A stretch of DNA of 48,445 bases from Acinetobacter sp. ANC 3832 (GCF_002135415.1 NZ_NEGJ01000020.1:1-48445), one strand, 5' to 3'; shown: positions 7,598 to 16,638, numbered from the stretch's first letter. Translations and numbers: made by a program. The notes: generated by a model not told the origin, from the letters alone.

Positions 7598-8594
7598 TCT
7601 AGCTTTAGTATGGGTCGGGATTATCGGTTTAGCAGTTCTGTTCTATGTGATTATGGATGGTTTTGATTTAGGTATTGGGATTTTGTTCCCGTTCATTCAA
7701 GATCATCAAGAACGCGATGTGATGATGAATACCATTGCGCCAGTCTGGGATGGCAATGAAACATGGATGGTGCTCGGCGGTGCTGGTTTATTTGCAGCCT
7801 TTCCCTTGGTCTATGCAACGGTATTGTCTGCACTGTATTTACCTATCACCTTTATGGTCGTGGCACTGATTTTCCGAGGTGTAGCATTTGAGTTCCGCTT
7901 TAAATCAACACGAACCAAGTATTTATGGGATCAAGCCTTTATTTGGGGATCAATTTTATCGAGCTTCTTCCAAGGCGTAATTTTAGGCGCTTATATTCAA
8001 GGAATTGAAACCACCAATGGCATTTATAGCGGCAGCGCGTGGGATTGGTTAACACCCTTCTCTATTTTTACTGGCCTAGGTGTAGTTGTCATGTATGCGA
8101 CTTTAGGCTGCGGCTGGTTAATCTGGAAAACAGAAGCTAAATTGCAAGCGCATATGTATCAATTTATGCCTAAGCTGCTGATTGCACTGCTGCTGATTTT
8201 TGCAAGTGTAAGTTTATATACGCCACTGACGCATTCAGAAATTGCCAATCGCTGGTTTACTTTTCCAAATATCTTTTATTTTAGCCCTGTACCAATCTTG
8301 GTCCTCTATTTTGTAGGCTCCATTTTAAATGCATGCAAAGATAAAAATGAAATTAAGCCTTTCATTTACACCTTAGCTTTAGTATTCCTTGCTTTTACGG
8401 GTTTCGTGATCAGTTTATGGCCCAATATTATTCCGCCATCTGTCAGCATTTGGCAGGCGGCTGCACCTGAATCAAGCTTGAAATTTACCTTAGTCGGTGC
8501 TGTGATTCTCATTCCAATGATTATTGCCTATACCTTTTTATCCTATTGGGTATTCCGCGCCAAAGTTCGAATTGGTGATGACGGTTATCATTAA
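7590..8594 (+). CDS. cydB: Cytochrome bd-type quinol oxidase subunit II
   Basis: A 334-residue polytopic membrane protein of the CydB/CioB family. The N-terminus MIDLALVWVGIIGLAVLFYV leads into DGFDLGIGILFPF and then NTIAPVWDGNETWMVLGG, both conserved in subunit II. The start ATG at 7590 lies inside the end of cydA with AAAGGAGA upstream; an ATG at 7482 within cydA is not credible. It partners subunit I in the inner membrane as a terminal oxidase with high oxygen affinity. A 41-residue DUF2474 gene follows 93 bp later. Confidence 0.95.
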   Translation: MIDLALVWVGIIGLAVLFYVIMDGFDLGIGILFPFIQDHQERDVMMNTIAPVWDGNETWMVLGGAGLFAAFPLVYATVLSALYLPITFMVVALIFRGVAFEFRFKSTRTKYLWDQAFIWGSILSSFFQGVILGAYIQGIETTNGIYSGSAWDWLTPFSIFTGLGVVVMYATLGCGWLIWKTEAKLQAHMYQFMPKLLIALLLIFASVSLYTPLTHSEIANRWFTFPNIFYFSPVPILVLYFVGSILNACKDKNEIKPFIYTLALVFLAFTGFVISLWPNIIPPSVSIWQAAAPESSLKFTLVGAVILIPMIIAYTFLSYWVFRAKVRIGDDGYH

Positions 8595-8687
8595 GTTTTC
8601 AACAGTTTTCATTCAGTCTATTTCGTATCATCTGGCGACTAAGACTTAGCCACCAGATTGAATCAAAAATGTGATGGAGAGTTTTTA

Positions 8688-8813
8688 ATGCCTAGAATAT
8701 TCAACAAGATGAATTCCACACAATGGTTTGTCTGCTTATGGCTGACCGGTTTTCTAGGGTTGGCGCTTATTGCAGGTGTATTTAAAATCTTGTTATATTT
8801 TGCTTATCCATAA
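8688..8813 (+). CDS. DUF2474-type small membrane protein of the bd oxidase
   Basis: A 41-codon gene: ATG at 8688, TAA at 8811-8813, with GGAGA eight bases before the start. The product has one membrane helix (WFVCLWLTGFLGLALIAGVF) and ends KILLYFAYP. Position after cydB, size and the Trp-rich helix match the DUF2474 proteins that follow CIO-type oxidase genes. It is presumably a small accessory subunit comparable to CydX, in the inner membrane. Confidence 0.8.
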   Translation: MPRIFNKMNSTQWFVCLWLTGFLGLALIAGVFKILLYFAYP

Positions 8814-8941
8814 ATTAAACCAATTTGGGCTCAATTTTTAAATATCAAAATCTAGCCTTTGTTCATTGCTACAGCAAAACTTAAAATATGGATAGTCTGT
8901 ACTATCCATATTTCCTTTGTGAATCATTTGAGTCGTTTACC

Positions 8942-10351
8942 ATGTATAAATCAGAACAACTTGCACTTAGTTTGAAGCATCTGATCGAAAGCGGTGCATG
9001 GAAAGCCAATGAAAAGCTACCTTCTTTGCGTCAACAAGCACAGGTTTCAGGGTTCAGCTTAATCACTGTCATGAACGCTTATCAAGAATTAGAAGCCCAA
9101 GGACTCATTTATTCCAAAGAAAAACTGGGCTATTTTATTGCCGAAGATCCAAACAGTGTAAAAATTGCCAAGACGGTGATTCTGAATGAAAAAATTGAAA
9201 TTAACTCTACCGTTTTTCGTTATTTAAAATCAATTCAGTCCAAAGATATTGTGCCTTTTGGTATCGCCTTTCCTGACAGTCAATTATTGTATTCTCCTAA
9301 ACTCATGCAAAGCTTGGCACAACGCGCCAAACACCGCTTAAGCTATGAGCAGATGCCAAGTTTACCGCCAGGTAATTTGGAACTGCGCAAACTTATTGCA
9401 CAGCGCTATTGTATGCAAGGAATCCCTACTGATCCGTCTGATATTGTCATTACTTCTGGTGGTTTAGATGCACTCAATCTTGCCTTGCAAACCTTGACCC
9501 AGCCAGGCGATTATATTCTTTTGCAAGAAACCATTTTCTACGGTGCATGGCAAGCCACGGAACATTTGGGTTTAAAAGTCATCACCATTCCTGAACATCC
9601 TGAATACGGTTTGGACTTGGAGGCTTTTAAAAATGCTGTGTCAAATTACCCTATTAAAGCCTGCTTACTGATGTTGAACAGCCATAACCCGATTGGTTTT
9701 ACAGTCAGTGATGAAATTAAATTACAGTTGGCAAAATTACTACAGAAACATCAAATTTATCTGATTGAAGATGATGTCTATGAAGAGCTCTATTTTGATC
9801 ATAAAAAGCCCTTGTCGATGAAGTATTTTGATCAACAGAATTTAGTTTTACATTGTTCTTCATTTTCTAAAACCTTGGGTGCTGGTTTTCGTATTGGCTG
9901 GGTCTATGCAGGAAAGTTTTCAGAAAACATTCAGCATTTACAATTAATGAGCACCCTCTCGGTCAACTCTTTTATTCAAAATGCTTTGGTGGACTATCTA
10001 TCACACCGTTATTATGAAAAGCATTTAAAAACTTTGCGCAACACCCTTAAACGTTTTAAAAATCAGTATTATCAATATCTCACTGAAAGATTATCTGAGG
10101 AATATAAAGTACATTATTATCCATCAGGCTATTTTTTATGGATCATATTGCCTGAGCAAATTAACAGCAATTTGATTTACCATGAAATGCTGAAACACAA
10201 GGTTGGAGTCGCATCGGGTGCATTATTTTATCGAACTAATAAAACACCGCATCACATTCGAATTAATTGTTCATTTGAATTAAACGAACATACGCAAGCC
10301 GCCTTAGATCAACTGATTCAACAAATCACTGAGTTTAAGATAGTGGTTTAA
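8942..10351 (+). CDS. MocR-type GntR/aminotransferase transcriptional regulator
   Basis: A winged-helix GntR domain (residues 1-70; SLRQQAQVSGFSLITVMNAYQELEAQG) is joined to a fold-type I PLP-dependent aminotransferase domain (from about 105 to the end). The PLP-binding Lys is expected in HCSSFSKTLGAGFRIGW, with the Asn/Pro site in LLMLNSHNPIGF and the Asp region in IEDDVYEELYFD. It has 469 residues from the ATG at 8942; a start at 8888 would add 18 residues that do not resemble a GntR N-terminus. MocR proteins usually bind DNA and sense an amino compound or PLP. No metabolic partner is adjacent apart from the upstream oxidase genes, so the target is unknown. It could alternatively be a plain aminotransferase. 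Confidence 0.88.
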   Translation: MYKSEQLALSLKHLIESGAWKANEKLPSLRQQAQVSGFSLITVMNAYQELEAQGLIYSKEKLGYFIAEDPNSVKIAKTVILNEKIEINSTVFRYLKSIQSKDIVPFGIAFPDSQLLYSPKLMQSLAQRAKHRLSYEQMPSLPPGNLELRKLIAQRYCMQGIPTDPSDIVITSGGLDALNLALQTLTQPGDYILLQETIFYGAWQATEHLGLKVITIPEHPEYGLDLEAFKNAVSNYPIKACLLMLNSHNPIGFTVSDEIKLQLAKLLQKHQIYLIEDDVYEELYFDHKKPLSMKYFDQQNLVLHCSSFSKTLGAGFRIGWVYAGKFSENIQHLQLMSTLSVNSFIQNALVDYLSHRYYEKHLKTLRNTLKRFKNQYYQYLTERLSEEYKVHYYPSGYFLWIILPEQINSNLIYHEMLKHKVGVASGALFYRTNKTPHHIRINCSFELNEHTQAALDQLIQQITEFKIVV

Positions 10352-10417
10352 TACTTAAGCTCAATGATTTGTATCATGGCGAATTTCAACCCGTATAATA
10401 GATTTCTTTCATAACTT

Positions 10418-10435
10418 AAAAAAGGTCCCCTTTTT
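10418..10435 (+). terminator. Short hairpin with T-run after the MocR-type gene
   Basis: An A-run plus GG at 10419-10425 pairs with CCTTTTT at 10429-10435 around a three-base loop. It lies 67 bp after the stop and is a plausible weak terminator. Confidence 0.4.
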
Positions 10436-10444
10436 GGGTGATTA

Positions 10445-10477
10445 TATGTATCTTTCACTTTGTGAAATTGATACATA
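10445..10477. repeat. Long near-perfect hairpin beside the IS5 relic
   Basis: TATGTATC and GATACATA enclose an inner stem TTTCAC/GTGAAA with a three-base loop and a two-base bulge. It ends 15 bp before the IS5-derived relic. The role is unknown; it may be a second terminator. Confidence 0.45.
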
Positions 10478-10492
10478 ATCTCAGTATAAATA

Positions 10493-10872
10493 GGCTTTTT
10501 TGCATAAAGCTTTTAAAGATAAAACTTCTCGAAGCCACTCAAATTTAAGATGTAACCTAGGTATGGGGTCGGCCTAACTCCATAAATTTATTCAGAACTG
10601 CCACACGTGCATGAATCTCATTCACCTAACTAGGAAAGCTCCTTGCAGTTAATTTATCTCCTAATAATTTGATGCAATGCATCTTGGTTTCCACCAAACT
10701 TCGACGATGGTATCCAGACCACTTTTTTCAAATTGCTCTTTCTAGGCGATTAATCAAGGCTCGATTATAAGAAGACCAATTGGTTGTACGATAGATTTTA
10801 TACGTCGGTTTATTCATGTAGAAATTATATTACCGCATAAGTCTCCAAGAATAGGTTTCTGCAACAAAGTCT
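10493..10872 (-). mobile_element. IS5-family relic, both ends present, centre deleted
   Basis: The left end reads GGCTTTTTTGCATAAAG, one mismatch from the family repeat, and the right end is the complement TTCTGCAACAAAGTC. Near the right end, reading leftward, an intact transposase start encodes MNKPTYKIYRTTNWSSYN. This passes within about 70 bases into sequence for the transposase C-terminus and the left-end subterminal DNA shared with the 46582 and 48174 copies. The central two thirds are gone, so it is non-autonomous. Confidence 0.85.
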
Positions 10873-10879
10873 ATTAGAC

Positions 10880-11516
10880 TTAAAAATTTCTCTTTCTGCA
10901 CCAATTCCTCCGCAATCTTTACAAACATTCGTGATGCTGAGGTTTCCTTCCTCCTTTTCTTTGCATTAATACAGCTGTTCTCTCGATTTGTTGCATTGCT
11001 AAAGAGATCGATACTAAATTATTTTTTTTATTGCTAATTGCAGCAAGTAAAATTGTCGCAAGTGGCATTCTTTGGATGATCTCCAAAATAGCACTAATTG
11101 AGCTAGTTTCCATCTGAATATTTGGATAAAATCCTACCTCACGGAAAGCATGATCAATTTACTTTCGTGTCGCAAAGCTTGAATTTAAAAGAATCAAAAC
11201 TTCTTGAGCCAAGTCTGAAAATGTCAAAGTGCTCCGTTTTGCCAAAGGATACTGCTTTGACATTACGACTGCCAGATTTTCATTTAGCAATGCAATACTT
11301 TTGATCTCATTAGACACTCCCGCTTCAAATTATTCCTATATCAATTTCATCATTGAGTAATAACGCTTCGATTTTTTCTTTTGAAATTTCTTGTATATGC
11401 GAGGTGGTTTGGGGAACTCTAATAAAATTCAGCGATCAAGGGGCCGATTAAGTAACTGGTAAATGTTGGTGCAGTTGCAATACGAAGTGAACCTCGACTC
11501 AGCTAAATAAGGACAT
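10880..11516 (-). pseudogene. CynR-like LysR-family regulator, decayed effector domain
   Basis: Reading leftward from 11516, fragments in changing frames spell a LysR effector domain: GSLRIATAPTFTSYLIGPLIAEF, then SKEKIEALLLNDEIDIGII, IKSIALLNENLAVVMSKQ, FSDLAQEVLIL, and ETSSISAILEIIQRMPLATILLA followed by SLAMQQIERTAVLMQRK. The order and wording resemble the cyanate regulator CynR. At least two stops and several frameshifts interrupt it, and the N-terminal helix-turn-helix is absent. It sits between an IS5 relic and the FGE gene, whose stop codon is only a few bases away, so a deletion probably joined them. Confidence 0.75.
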
Positions 11517-11519
11517 ACC

Positions 11520-12521
11520 CTAGTGTAATTCAGCATTTCTAACTGTTCTAAAACCAACATGGCTAATTGCCAAATCGCTTTCTTGCGGATGTCGTGCTGC
11601 GGCTCTATATCGTGCACAATAATTGTCTGCACATAAATATGAACCACCTTTAATTGTATAGTTATTGAATGCTTGTGGCTTATGTGCATGCAATTGTTGC
11701 TCTGTCCCCATATGGTCGTCATGGCTACCCACAAATGGCGTTTGGGTATATTCCCACACATTACCAATCATATCGTAAAGCCCAAATCCATTGGCAGCAA
11801 AACATCCTACAGGTGCAACACCAGCAAAAGTATCAGTTTGATCGTTATGATATGGAAATTCACCTTGCCATACATTGGCATTTACATGGTCTTTATCTGA
11901 AGAAGCACTCACATCACGTTGATGACTAAAGGCTTTTGCTGCATATTCCCACTGTTCTTCCGTGGGTAAATCACGTCCTAACCATTTTGCATATGCCATA
12001 GCATCTTTCAGCGTAATCATGCGCACAGGTTCATGCTCAGCGATGGGTTTTGAATTCGGCCCTGTCGGTTGTTTCCAATTGGCATTGGGCTGTAATTGCC
12101 ACCATGTTAATTCATCTGCGGTTTGCGTGGGTGGTGTAAATACAGCAGCTTCACCTTGTTGCTCTGCTTCCGTCACATAATCCGTGGCTTGAACAAAACT
12201 TCGAAATTGCGCATTGGTGACTTCAGTGGTATCTATCCAAAAGTCATCCACTTTTCTTTCACTTTTCAGTAGTGAACGTTCCTCAGGATAATGATCATTA
12301 CTCCCGATCTGAAAAGTTCCACCTGAAATCCGTACCATACCAGCATGTTTATTTTGCAACCATTGTTGCGGTAAACCGCTGTAAGCCTGACATTTCTCTA
12401 AACTTCCCAAAGCAGTTTTGCCTTGCTCGGTTGGGTTTAGATCCGTTTTGGCATTACAACCTGAAAGTAGCACAATGGCTGTTAGGCTGAGCACAGAAGT
12501 TAAAGGAGATTTATTTTTCAT
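11520..12521 (-). CDS. Lipoprotein formylglycine-generating enzyme (sulfatase-modifying factor)
   Basis: A 333-residue protein of the FGE-sulfatase fold. The N-terminus has a lipoprotein signal with lipobox LSGC and Cys22 as the likely lipid anchor, so the enzyme would sit on the periplasmic side. GGTFQIGS and the C-terminal GGSYLC...YCARYRAAARH are family hallmarks. Cys297 and Cys302 have the five-residue spacing of the two active-site cysteines of human FGE (336 and 341), so I infer real formylglycine synthesis rather than a PvdO- or EgtB-like role. The obvious client is the Cys-type arylsulfatase at 17.2 kb. It lies downstream of the aldehyde dehydrogenase and cupin genes on the same strand; a hairpin and about 160 bp separate it from the cupin, so it may have its own promoter. 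Confidence 0.85.
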   Translation of the reverse strand: MKNKSPLTSVLSLTAIVLLSGCNAKTDLNPTEQGKTALGSLEKCQAYSGLPQQWLQNKHAGMVRISGGTFQIGSNDHYPEERSLLKSERKVDDFWIDTTEVTNAQFRSFVQATDYVTEAEQQGEAAVFTPPTQTADELTWWQLQPNANWKQPTGPNSKPIAEHEPVRMITLKDAMAYAKWLGRDLPTEEQWEYAAKAFSHQRDVSASSDKDHVNANVWQGEFPYHNDQTDTFAGVAPVGCFAANGFGLYDMIGNVWEYTQTPFVGSHDDHMGTEQQLHAHKPQAFNNYTIKGGSYLCADNYCARYRAAARHPQESDLAISHVGFRTVRNAELH

Positions 12522-12636
12522 GACATTTACTCAATACAGCAAATTGATACGATGCTTCGTTACAACAATTCGAAACTATTGCAACATCATCACAAAATTC
12601 AGCTACGCTATTTTGAAGATAGTGCAACTGAATCTC

Positions 12637-12664
12637 AGCCAAAAAATGCATTCATTTTTTGGCT
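12637..12664 (-). terminator. Hairpin between cupin and FGE genes
   Basis: AGCCAAAAAATG (12637-12648) and CATTTTTTGGCT (12653-12664) pair over 12 bp with a four-base loop, 18 bp beyond the cupin stop. It contains a T6 run on the leftward transcript and probably attenuates readthrough into the FGE gene. Confidence 0.6.
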
Positions 12665-12682
12665 TCTTTCAAACAATGCTCA

Positions 12683-13051
12683 TTATTCAGGATCGTTATA
12701 ATGAATATCAAAGTTCTTATCGGTAATGAATAAAAAAGTCACATCATTATCTTCTTGAGCGCCATGAAACATGGTTTCACCTTCAGGAAACCATACAAAA
12801 CTTCCGGGACCAAATTCCCCAACCGAAGTCACTAAAATGCCATCTAAAACATACATGCCGTGTGCACAATGATGCGTATGAGATTTATTCATAAAACCTG
12901 CTTTATAACAGGCTTTAGAAATAGACATCCCCGTCATATTGTCTAAAAACAACGGTTTCATGAAAATACTCGCATCAAGTTCAGGAATAGGTAACTCCTG
13001 CCAAGGCATACGATTGCTATCCATTGTGATCACTTGTGAATGATTGTCCAT
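12683..13051 (-). CDS. Single-domain cupin protein
   Basis: A 122-residue cytoplasmic protein with one cupin beta-barrel. The metal-binding cluster appears as KSHTHHCAHGMYVLDG (motif 1) and GSFVWFPEGETMFHGA (motif 2, Pro-Glu-Gly and His). A GGAG site precedes the ATG. It lies 61 bp after the aldehyde dehydrogenase gene and is probably co-transcribed from the same sigma-54 promoter. Cupins of this size include sensors and small dioxygenase- or isomerase-like enzymes; the chemistry here cannot be read from sequence. An accessory step or protective role in aryl-aldehyde catabolism is inference only. Confidence 0.8.
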   Translation of the reverse strand: MDNHSQVITMDSNRMPWQELPIPELDASIFMKPLFLDNMTGMSISKACYKAGFMNKSHTHHCAHGMYVLDGILVTSVGEFGPGSFVWFPEGETMFHGAQEDNDVTFLFITDKNFDIHYNDPE

Positions 13052-13112
13052 GTGAAACTCCTGTTTATTCCATTAAATGCTGTCAATTCATTACGTTAAA
13101 AATGAGTAATGA

Positions 13113-14567
13113 TTAAAATGGGTAATTCGGTGCTTGCGCCTGAATTGTCATCCATTGCCATTGGGTAAATTCATCCACATTTGCAGGTCCGCCAATGCGT
13201 GTGCCATTACCTGATGCACCAAAACCACCAAAAGGATTCAGTATTTCATCATTGACCGTTTGATCATTGATGTGTAATAGACCGACTTTTAAAGATTGTG
13301 CTACTTGCATGCCATGACTGACATTTGAAGTAATAATGCCCGCAGATAAACCATAATCGCCCATATTGGCCAATGCGATCGCTTCTTCATCAGTTGCAAA
13401 TGGCATAAGGACAGCGACAGGGCCAAAAATTTCTTGTTCGAAAATAGGATTGTCTTGCGTAACTTGAGACAACACCGTTGGTTCAAAGAATACACCATTT
13501 GCTTTGCCACCGACTTCGAGTTTTGCACCCGCAGTAATCGCACTTTGAACAAGACCTTCGACGCGTTGGCACTGTCTTTGATTAATTAATGGGCCAATGT
13601 TCACGCTTGGATCCATTGGATTACCCATTTTCAATTGTTGGACTTTTTCAACCACACGTTGTTTTACTTTTTCAAAAATAGATTGATGAATCAATATTTT
13701 TCCTGAAGTCATACAAATCTGCCCTGAGTGCAGAAATACTCCCCAAGCAATATTTTGTGACGCAAGTTCAATATCAGCATCATCTAAAATTAACAGTGAA
13801 TTTTTACCGCCTAATTCTAAAGACACTTTTTTCAGTGTACGCCCTGCACCTGCACCAATAATACGACCTACTTCAGTTGAACCTGTAAATTGAATGCTCG
13901 CAATATTCGGATCATTCACCAAGGCTTCGCCAACCTCAGCTCCTCCCGGTAAAACATGCAGTAAACCTTTTGGCAAACCTGCAAGTTCAAAAATTCGTGC
14001 AATTACAAAGCCACTACATACAGCTGTACGTTCATCAGGCTTTAACACCACGGCATTCCCTAATGCTAAGGCAGGAGCAACCGCACGAATCGCTAAATAC
14101 AATGGAAAATTAAAAGGTGAAATCACACCAACTACACCAAGTGGTAGACGCTTTGCCAAACTTAATTTTCCATTTTGTGTTGGCAATACTGAACCTTGAA
14201 CACTCGATGGTAAGATCATTGCATTTTTAAGCGCTTGAATGGCTAAATCCGTTTCAAAACTTGCCTTCATGACAATCGAGCCACTTTCTTTGATCAGCCA
14301 TTCAATGATGTCAGCTTTATGATCAATCGCCACTTGGATCGCATTTTCAAAAATTTGTGCACGTTCTTGGTATGACAATGCCCACCATTTTTCTTGGGCG
14401 ACTTTCGCTTGTTGTGCGGAGTACTCAACATCACTTGGCTGAGCATAGCCCATAACACCCAACTGATCGCCCGTTGCCACTTCGGTCACCGCATAGTTTT
14501 TTTCTGCGACTGCCCATTGACCATTAAAAAAACGATTTTCCCAAATTTCAGTTGCTAATATGCTCAT
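13113..14567 (-). CDS. Benzaldehyde-type NAD(P)-dependent aldehyde dehydrogenase (AreC/XylC-like)
   Basis: A 484-residue ALDH-superfamily enzyme. PFNFP (151-155) starts the nucleotide-binding region, Glu251 in SLELGGKN is the general base, and Cys285 in HSGQICMTSG is the nucleophile. The GVFLHSGQICM pattern and overall length resemble benzaldehyde/vanillin dehydrogenases such as AreC of A. baylyi. It would oxidise an aldehyde to a carboxylate in the cytoplasm. The ATG has AAGGATAGAG upstream. A textbook -24/-12 promoter lies about 110 bp upstream, and the sigma-54 activator gene ends 300 bp upstream on the same strand. Together with the zinc alcohol dehydrogenase at 21.4 kb it forms the second half of an alcohol-to-acid pathway. 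Confidence 0.88.
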   Translation of the reverse strand: MSILATEIWENRFFNGQWAVAEKNYAVTEVATGDQLGVMGYAQPSDVEYSAQQAKVAQEKWWALSYQERAQIFENAIQVAIDHKADIIEWLIKESGSIVMKASFETDLAIQALKNAMILPSSVQGSVLPTQNGKLSLAKRLPLGVVGVISPFNFPLYLAIRAVAPALALGNAVVLKPDERTAVCSGFVIARIFELAGLPKGLLHVLPGGAEVGEALVNDPNIASIQFTGSTEVGRIIGAGAGRTLKKVSLELGGKNSLLILDDADIELASQNIAWGVFLHSGQICMTSGKILIHQSIFEKVKQRVVEKVQQLKMGNPMDPSVNIGPLINQRQCQRVEGLVQSAITAGAKLEVGGKANGVFFEPTVLSQVTQDNPIFEQEIFGPVAVLMPFATDEEAIALANMGDYGLSAGIITSNVSHGMQVAQSLKVGLLHINDQTVNDEILNPFGGFGASGNGTRIGGPANVDEFTQWQWMTIQAQAPNYPF

Positions 14568-14678
14568 TTCTCTATCCTTAACTCATTTAAATGTGATCAA
14601 AACACAATCACGATTTACATCGAAATCCCTTCCAATATAGGTAAAAACCAATATATTGTGTTAGATATATTAAGTATA

Positions 14679-14695
14679 AGCATATAGCATGCCAA
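14679..14695 (-). promoter_or_regulatory. Sigma-54 (-24/-12) promoter of the aldehyde dehydrogenase gene
   Basis: On the minus strand it reads TTGGCATGCTATATGCT: GG and GC elements separated by exactly ten bases as RpoN promoters require. The -12 element is about 110 bp from the ATG. Confidence 0.75.
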
Positions 14696-14775
14696 AATTT
14701 ATTTTAATAAAAATCATAAACATATAAAATGTGATATTTTATTGTCTATATTTTTCACACATCCTAAAAATAATT

Positions 14776-14783
14776 TGTCCAAA
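14776..14783 (-). promoter_or_regulatory. Candidate upstream activator site (TTTGGACA)
   Basis: TTTGGACA on the minus strand begins 90 bp upstream of the -24 element. The identical octamer starts 92 bp upstream of the -24 element of the arylsulfatase promoter. The matched sequence and distance suggest a binding site for the adjacent sigma-54 activator. Confidence 0.4.
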
Positions 14784-14865
14784 TACTAGACACTTCATTT
14801 TTTGCTTTTCCATCTGTGATGGATAAAACGAAATCATGCATGTGAATTAGCCTGTATTCACTGCG

Positions 14866-16638
14866 CTATCGGCATAAATTTAGATATTTATAAACCGTTG
14901 ATCTTGAAATATTAAGTCGTTTGGCAACCTTTGTCACGTTCATATTTTCTTCTTGATAGACACGTTTAATGGTTTCTCGTGTTAATCCATCAAGGTCTGA
15001 TGTTGACTCAATCTTTAATGGTGTTGTCACTTGCGCTCCGTCCTGCAAGAGTAATTCAGTGATCATCAAATCATCTGAAAAAACCGCAGATATTTTCAGT
15101 ACATTGATTAATTCACGAATATTCCCCGGCCATGCATAATTTAAAATCTGTGCTTTAACTTTGTCCGAATAACGATAATCACCCAAATTTTCCAAAATGG
15201 AATTTGCAATCGTGAGCTTATCATCCCGATCTCTCAGCGGACTTAACTCAATTTCATAACCTCGAATACGATAATATAAATCACTTCGAAATAGCCCTTG
15301 ATCGACTAAATTTTTTAAATTTCGATTGGTTGCACAAATCAGTTTAAAATTAGATTTTAATGCGGTTCGACCACCAACCCGATAAAACGTATTGTCTTGC
15401 AATACACGTAACACTTTGACTTGTAAATGAATAGGTAAATCACCCAATTCATCTAAAAATAAAAAACCACCATTTGCCATTTCCACCAAGCCAATCTGAC
15501 CTTTGGCTTTCGCACCTGTAAATGCACCACCCTCATAACCAAATAATTCAGACTCAAGTAAATTATCAGGAATCGCACCACAGTTAATTGAAATAAAAGG
15601 TAGTTTTTTAAATTGATCGTGAATTTGTTGCGCTAAGAATTCTTTCCCCGTCCCTGTTTCCCCCGTAATTAAAATAGGAATATCAGCTTGAATGGCACGG
15701 ATACATTTTTGTAATTTAATATCACCCACTTGACTCATTTTTTTCTGCGGATGAATCATCTTGGCATAACAAAATGCATGATCATTTTTCTTTAATAAAT
15801 GAATATCACTGCTGTGATGCATTAACGCTTCTATATTGGCAAAAATTTGAGTAATTTCAGCCCCTATAGCATCTTTAATCTGACAGCCAATCAATTGACT
15901 TGCTACCTGATTCATATGCGTAATATAACTATCCTGATTAAAAGCAATTAAACCTGAATAAGCGCCACCAATTAAATCGGGAGTATTTTGAAAATATAAG
16001 AAATAAGTTGCTTCTTGCGTATTACGAATAAATTCATTTTCAAACTTATAAGACTGATGTAATAAATGATTCAGCCAATTCCCTGTTGAAATTGAAATTT
16101 TAGAGGTAATATCTAAAGCACCAAGAATATCACCTCGCCCATTAAAAATGGGCACAGAGGCACATGAAAATGAAGAAAATTCTTTTAAATAATGCTGATG
16201 CCCATTTAAAGCCATCGGTAAACGTGAATCTATACTGCAAATCGGTGCAATCGTACCAAAGTTTTCCTCTGAGACAACACGACCTACCTTCAGAAAATCA
16301 TATAAACCATCAGTAGAATCATCATGTAACTCTTTGACAATTAAACCCATATTATTAATCAGAAAAACACTGATATTTTGTTGCTTATATAAGTTAAAAA
16401 TATCCTCGAGATAAGGCTGTGTCAGCCGAGCAAGCTGTTGATCATCATAGCTTAATGATTGAATTTCAAAATTTTGTTTATTAACGATAGAATTATGTGG
16501 AGTCAAACCTGCATTTTTAGCTTTTTGCCATGAATCTAGAATGGGCAACTGATCTAATTCAAGTTCAGGTCGAATACCTGATTCAAAAAAATCATACTTT
16601 ATGCTTTCCCATGATGGCGGCTCAATCAATTTATTCAT
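14866..16638 (-). CDS. Sigma-54-dependent transcriptional activator (AcoR/AreR type)
   Basis: A 590-residue activator with a GAF-like sensor (about 80-185), a PAS-like segment (about 225-275), an AAA+ domain with Walker A GETGTGKE (326-333) and the sigma-54 contact loop GAFTGA (371-376), FLDELGDLP as Walker B, and a Fis-type helix-turn-helix at the end (NVTKVAKRLNISRSTVYKYL). I place the start at 16638 because AAAGGG lies just upstream of MNKLIEPPSW; a longer frame from 16698 lacks such a site. It stands between the aldehyde dehydrogenase and arylsulfatase genes, both with -24/-12 promoters, so it is very likely their activator. The architecture and neighbourhood resemble AreR, which controls benzyl ester catabolism in A. 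baylyi. Confidence 0.9.
   Translation of the reverse strand: MNKLIEPPSWESIKYDFFESGIRPELELDQLPILDSWQKAKNAGLTPHNSIVNKQNFEIQSLSYDDQQLARLTQPYLEDIFNLYKQQNISVFLINNMGLIVKELHDDSTDGLYDFLKVGRVVSEENFGTIAPICSIDSRLPMALNGHQHYLKEFSSFSCASVPIFNGRGDILGALDITSKISISTGNWLNHLLHQSYKFENEFIRNTQEATYFLYFQNTPDLIGGAYSGLIAFNQDSYITHMNQVASQLIGCQIKDAIGAEITQIFANIEALMHHSSDIHLLKKNDHAFCYAKMIHPQKKMSQVGDIKLQKCIRAIQADIPILITGETGTGKEFLAQQIHDQFKKLPFISINCGAIPDNLLESELFGYEGGAFTGAKAKGQIGLVEMANGGFLFLDELGDLPIHLQVKVLRVLQDNTFYRVGGRTALKSNFKLICATNRNLKNLVDQGLFRSDLYYRIRGYEIELSPLRDRDDKLTIANSILENLGDYRYSDKVKAQILNYAWPGNIRELINVLKISAVFSDDLMITELLLQDGAQVTTPLKIESTSDLDGLTRETIKRVYQEENMNVTKVAKRLNISRSTVYKYLNLCR

Noticed and set aside
11122..11304. Rightward ORF in the regulator remnant
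   Set aside because: It is antisense to recognisable LysR effector-domain fragments and has no features of its own.
13894..14199. Rightward ORF inside the aldehyde dehydrogenase gene
   Set aside because: Shadow of a strongly conserved enzyme on the other strand.
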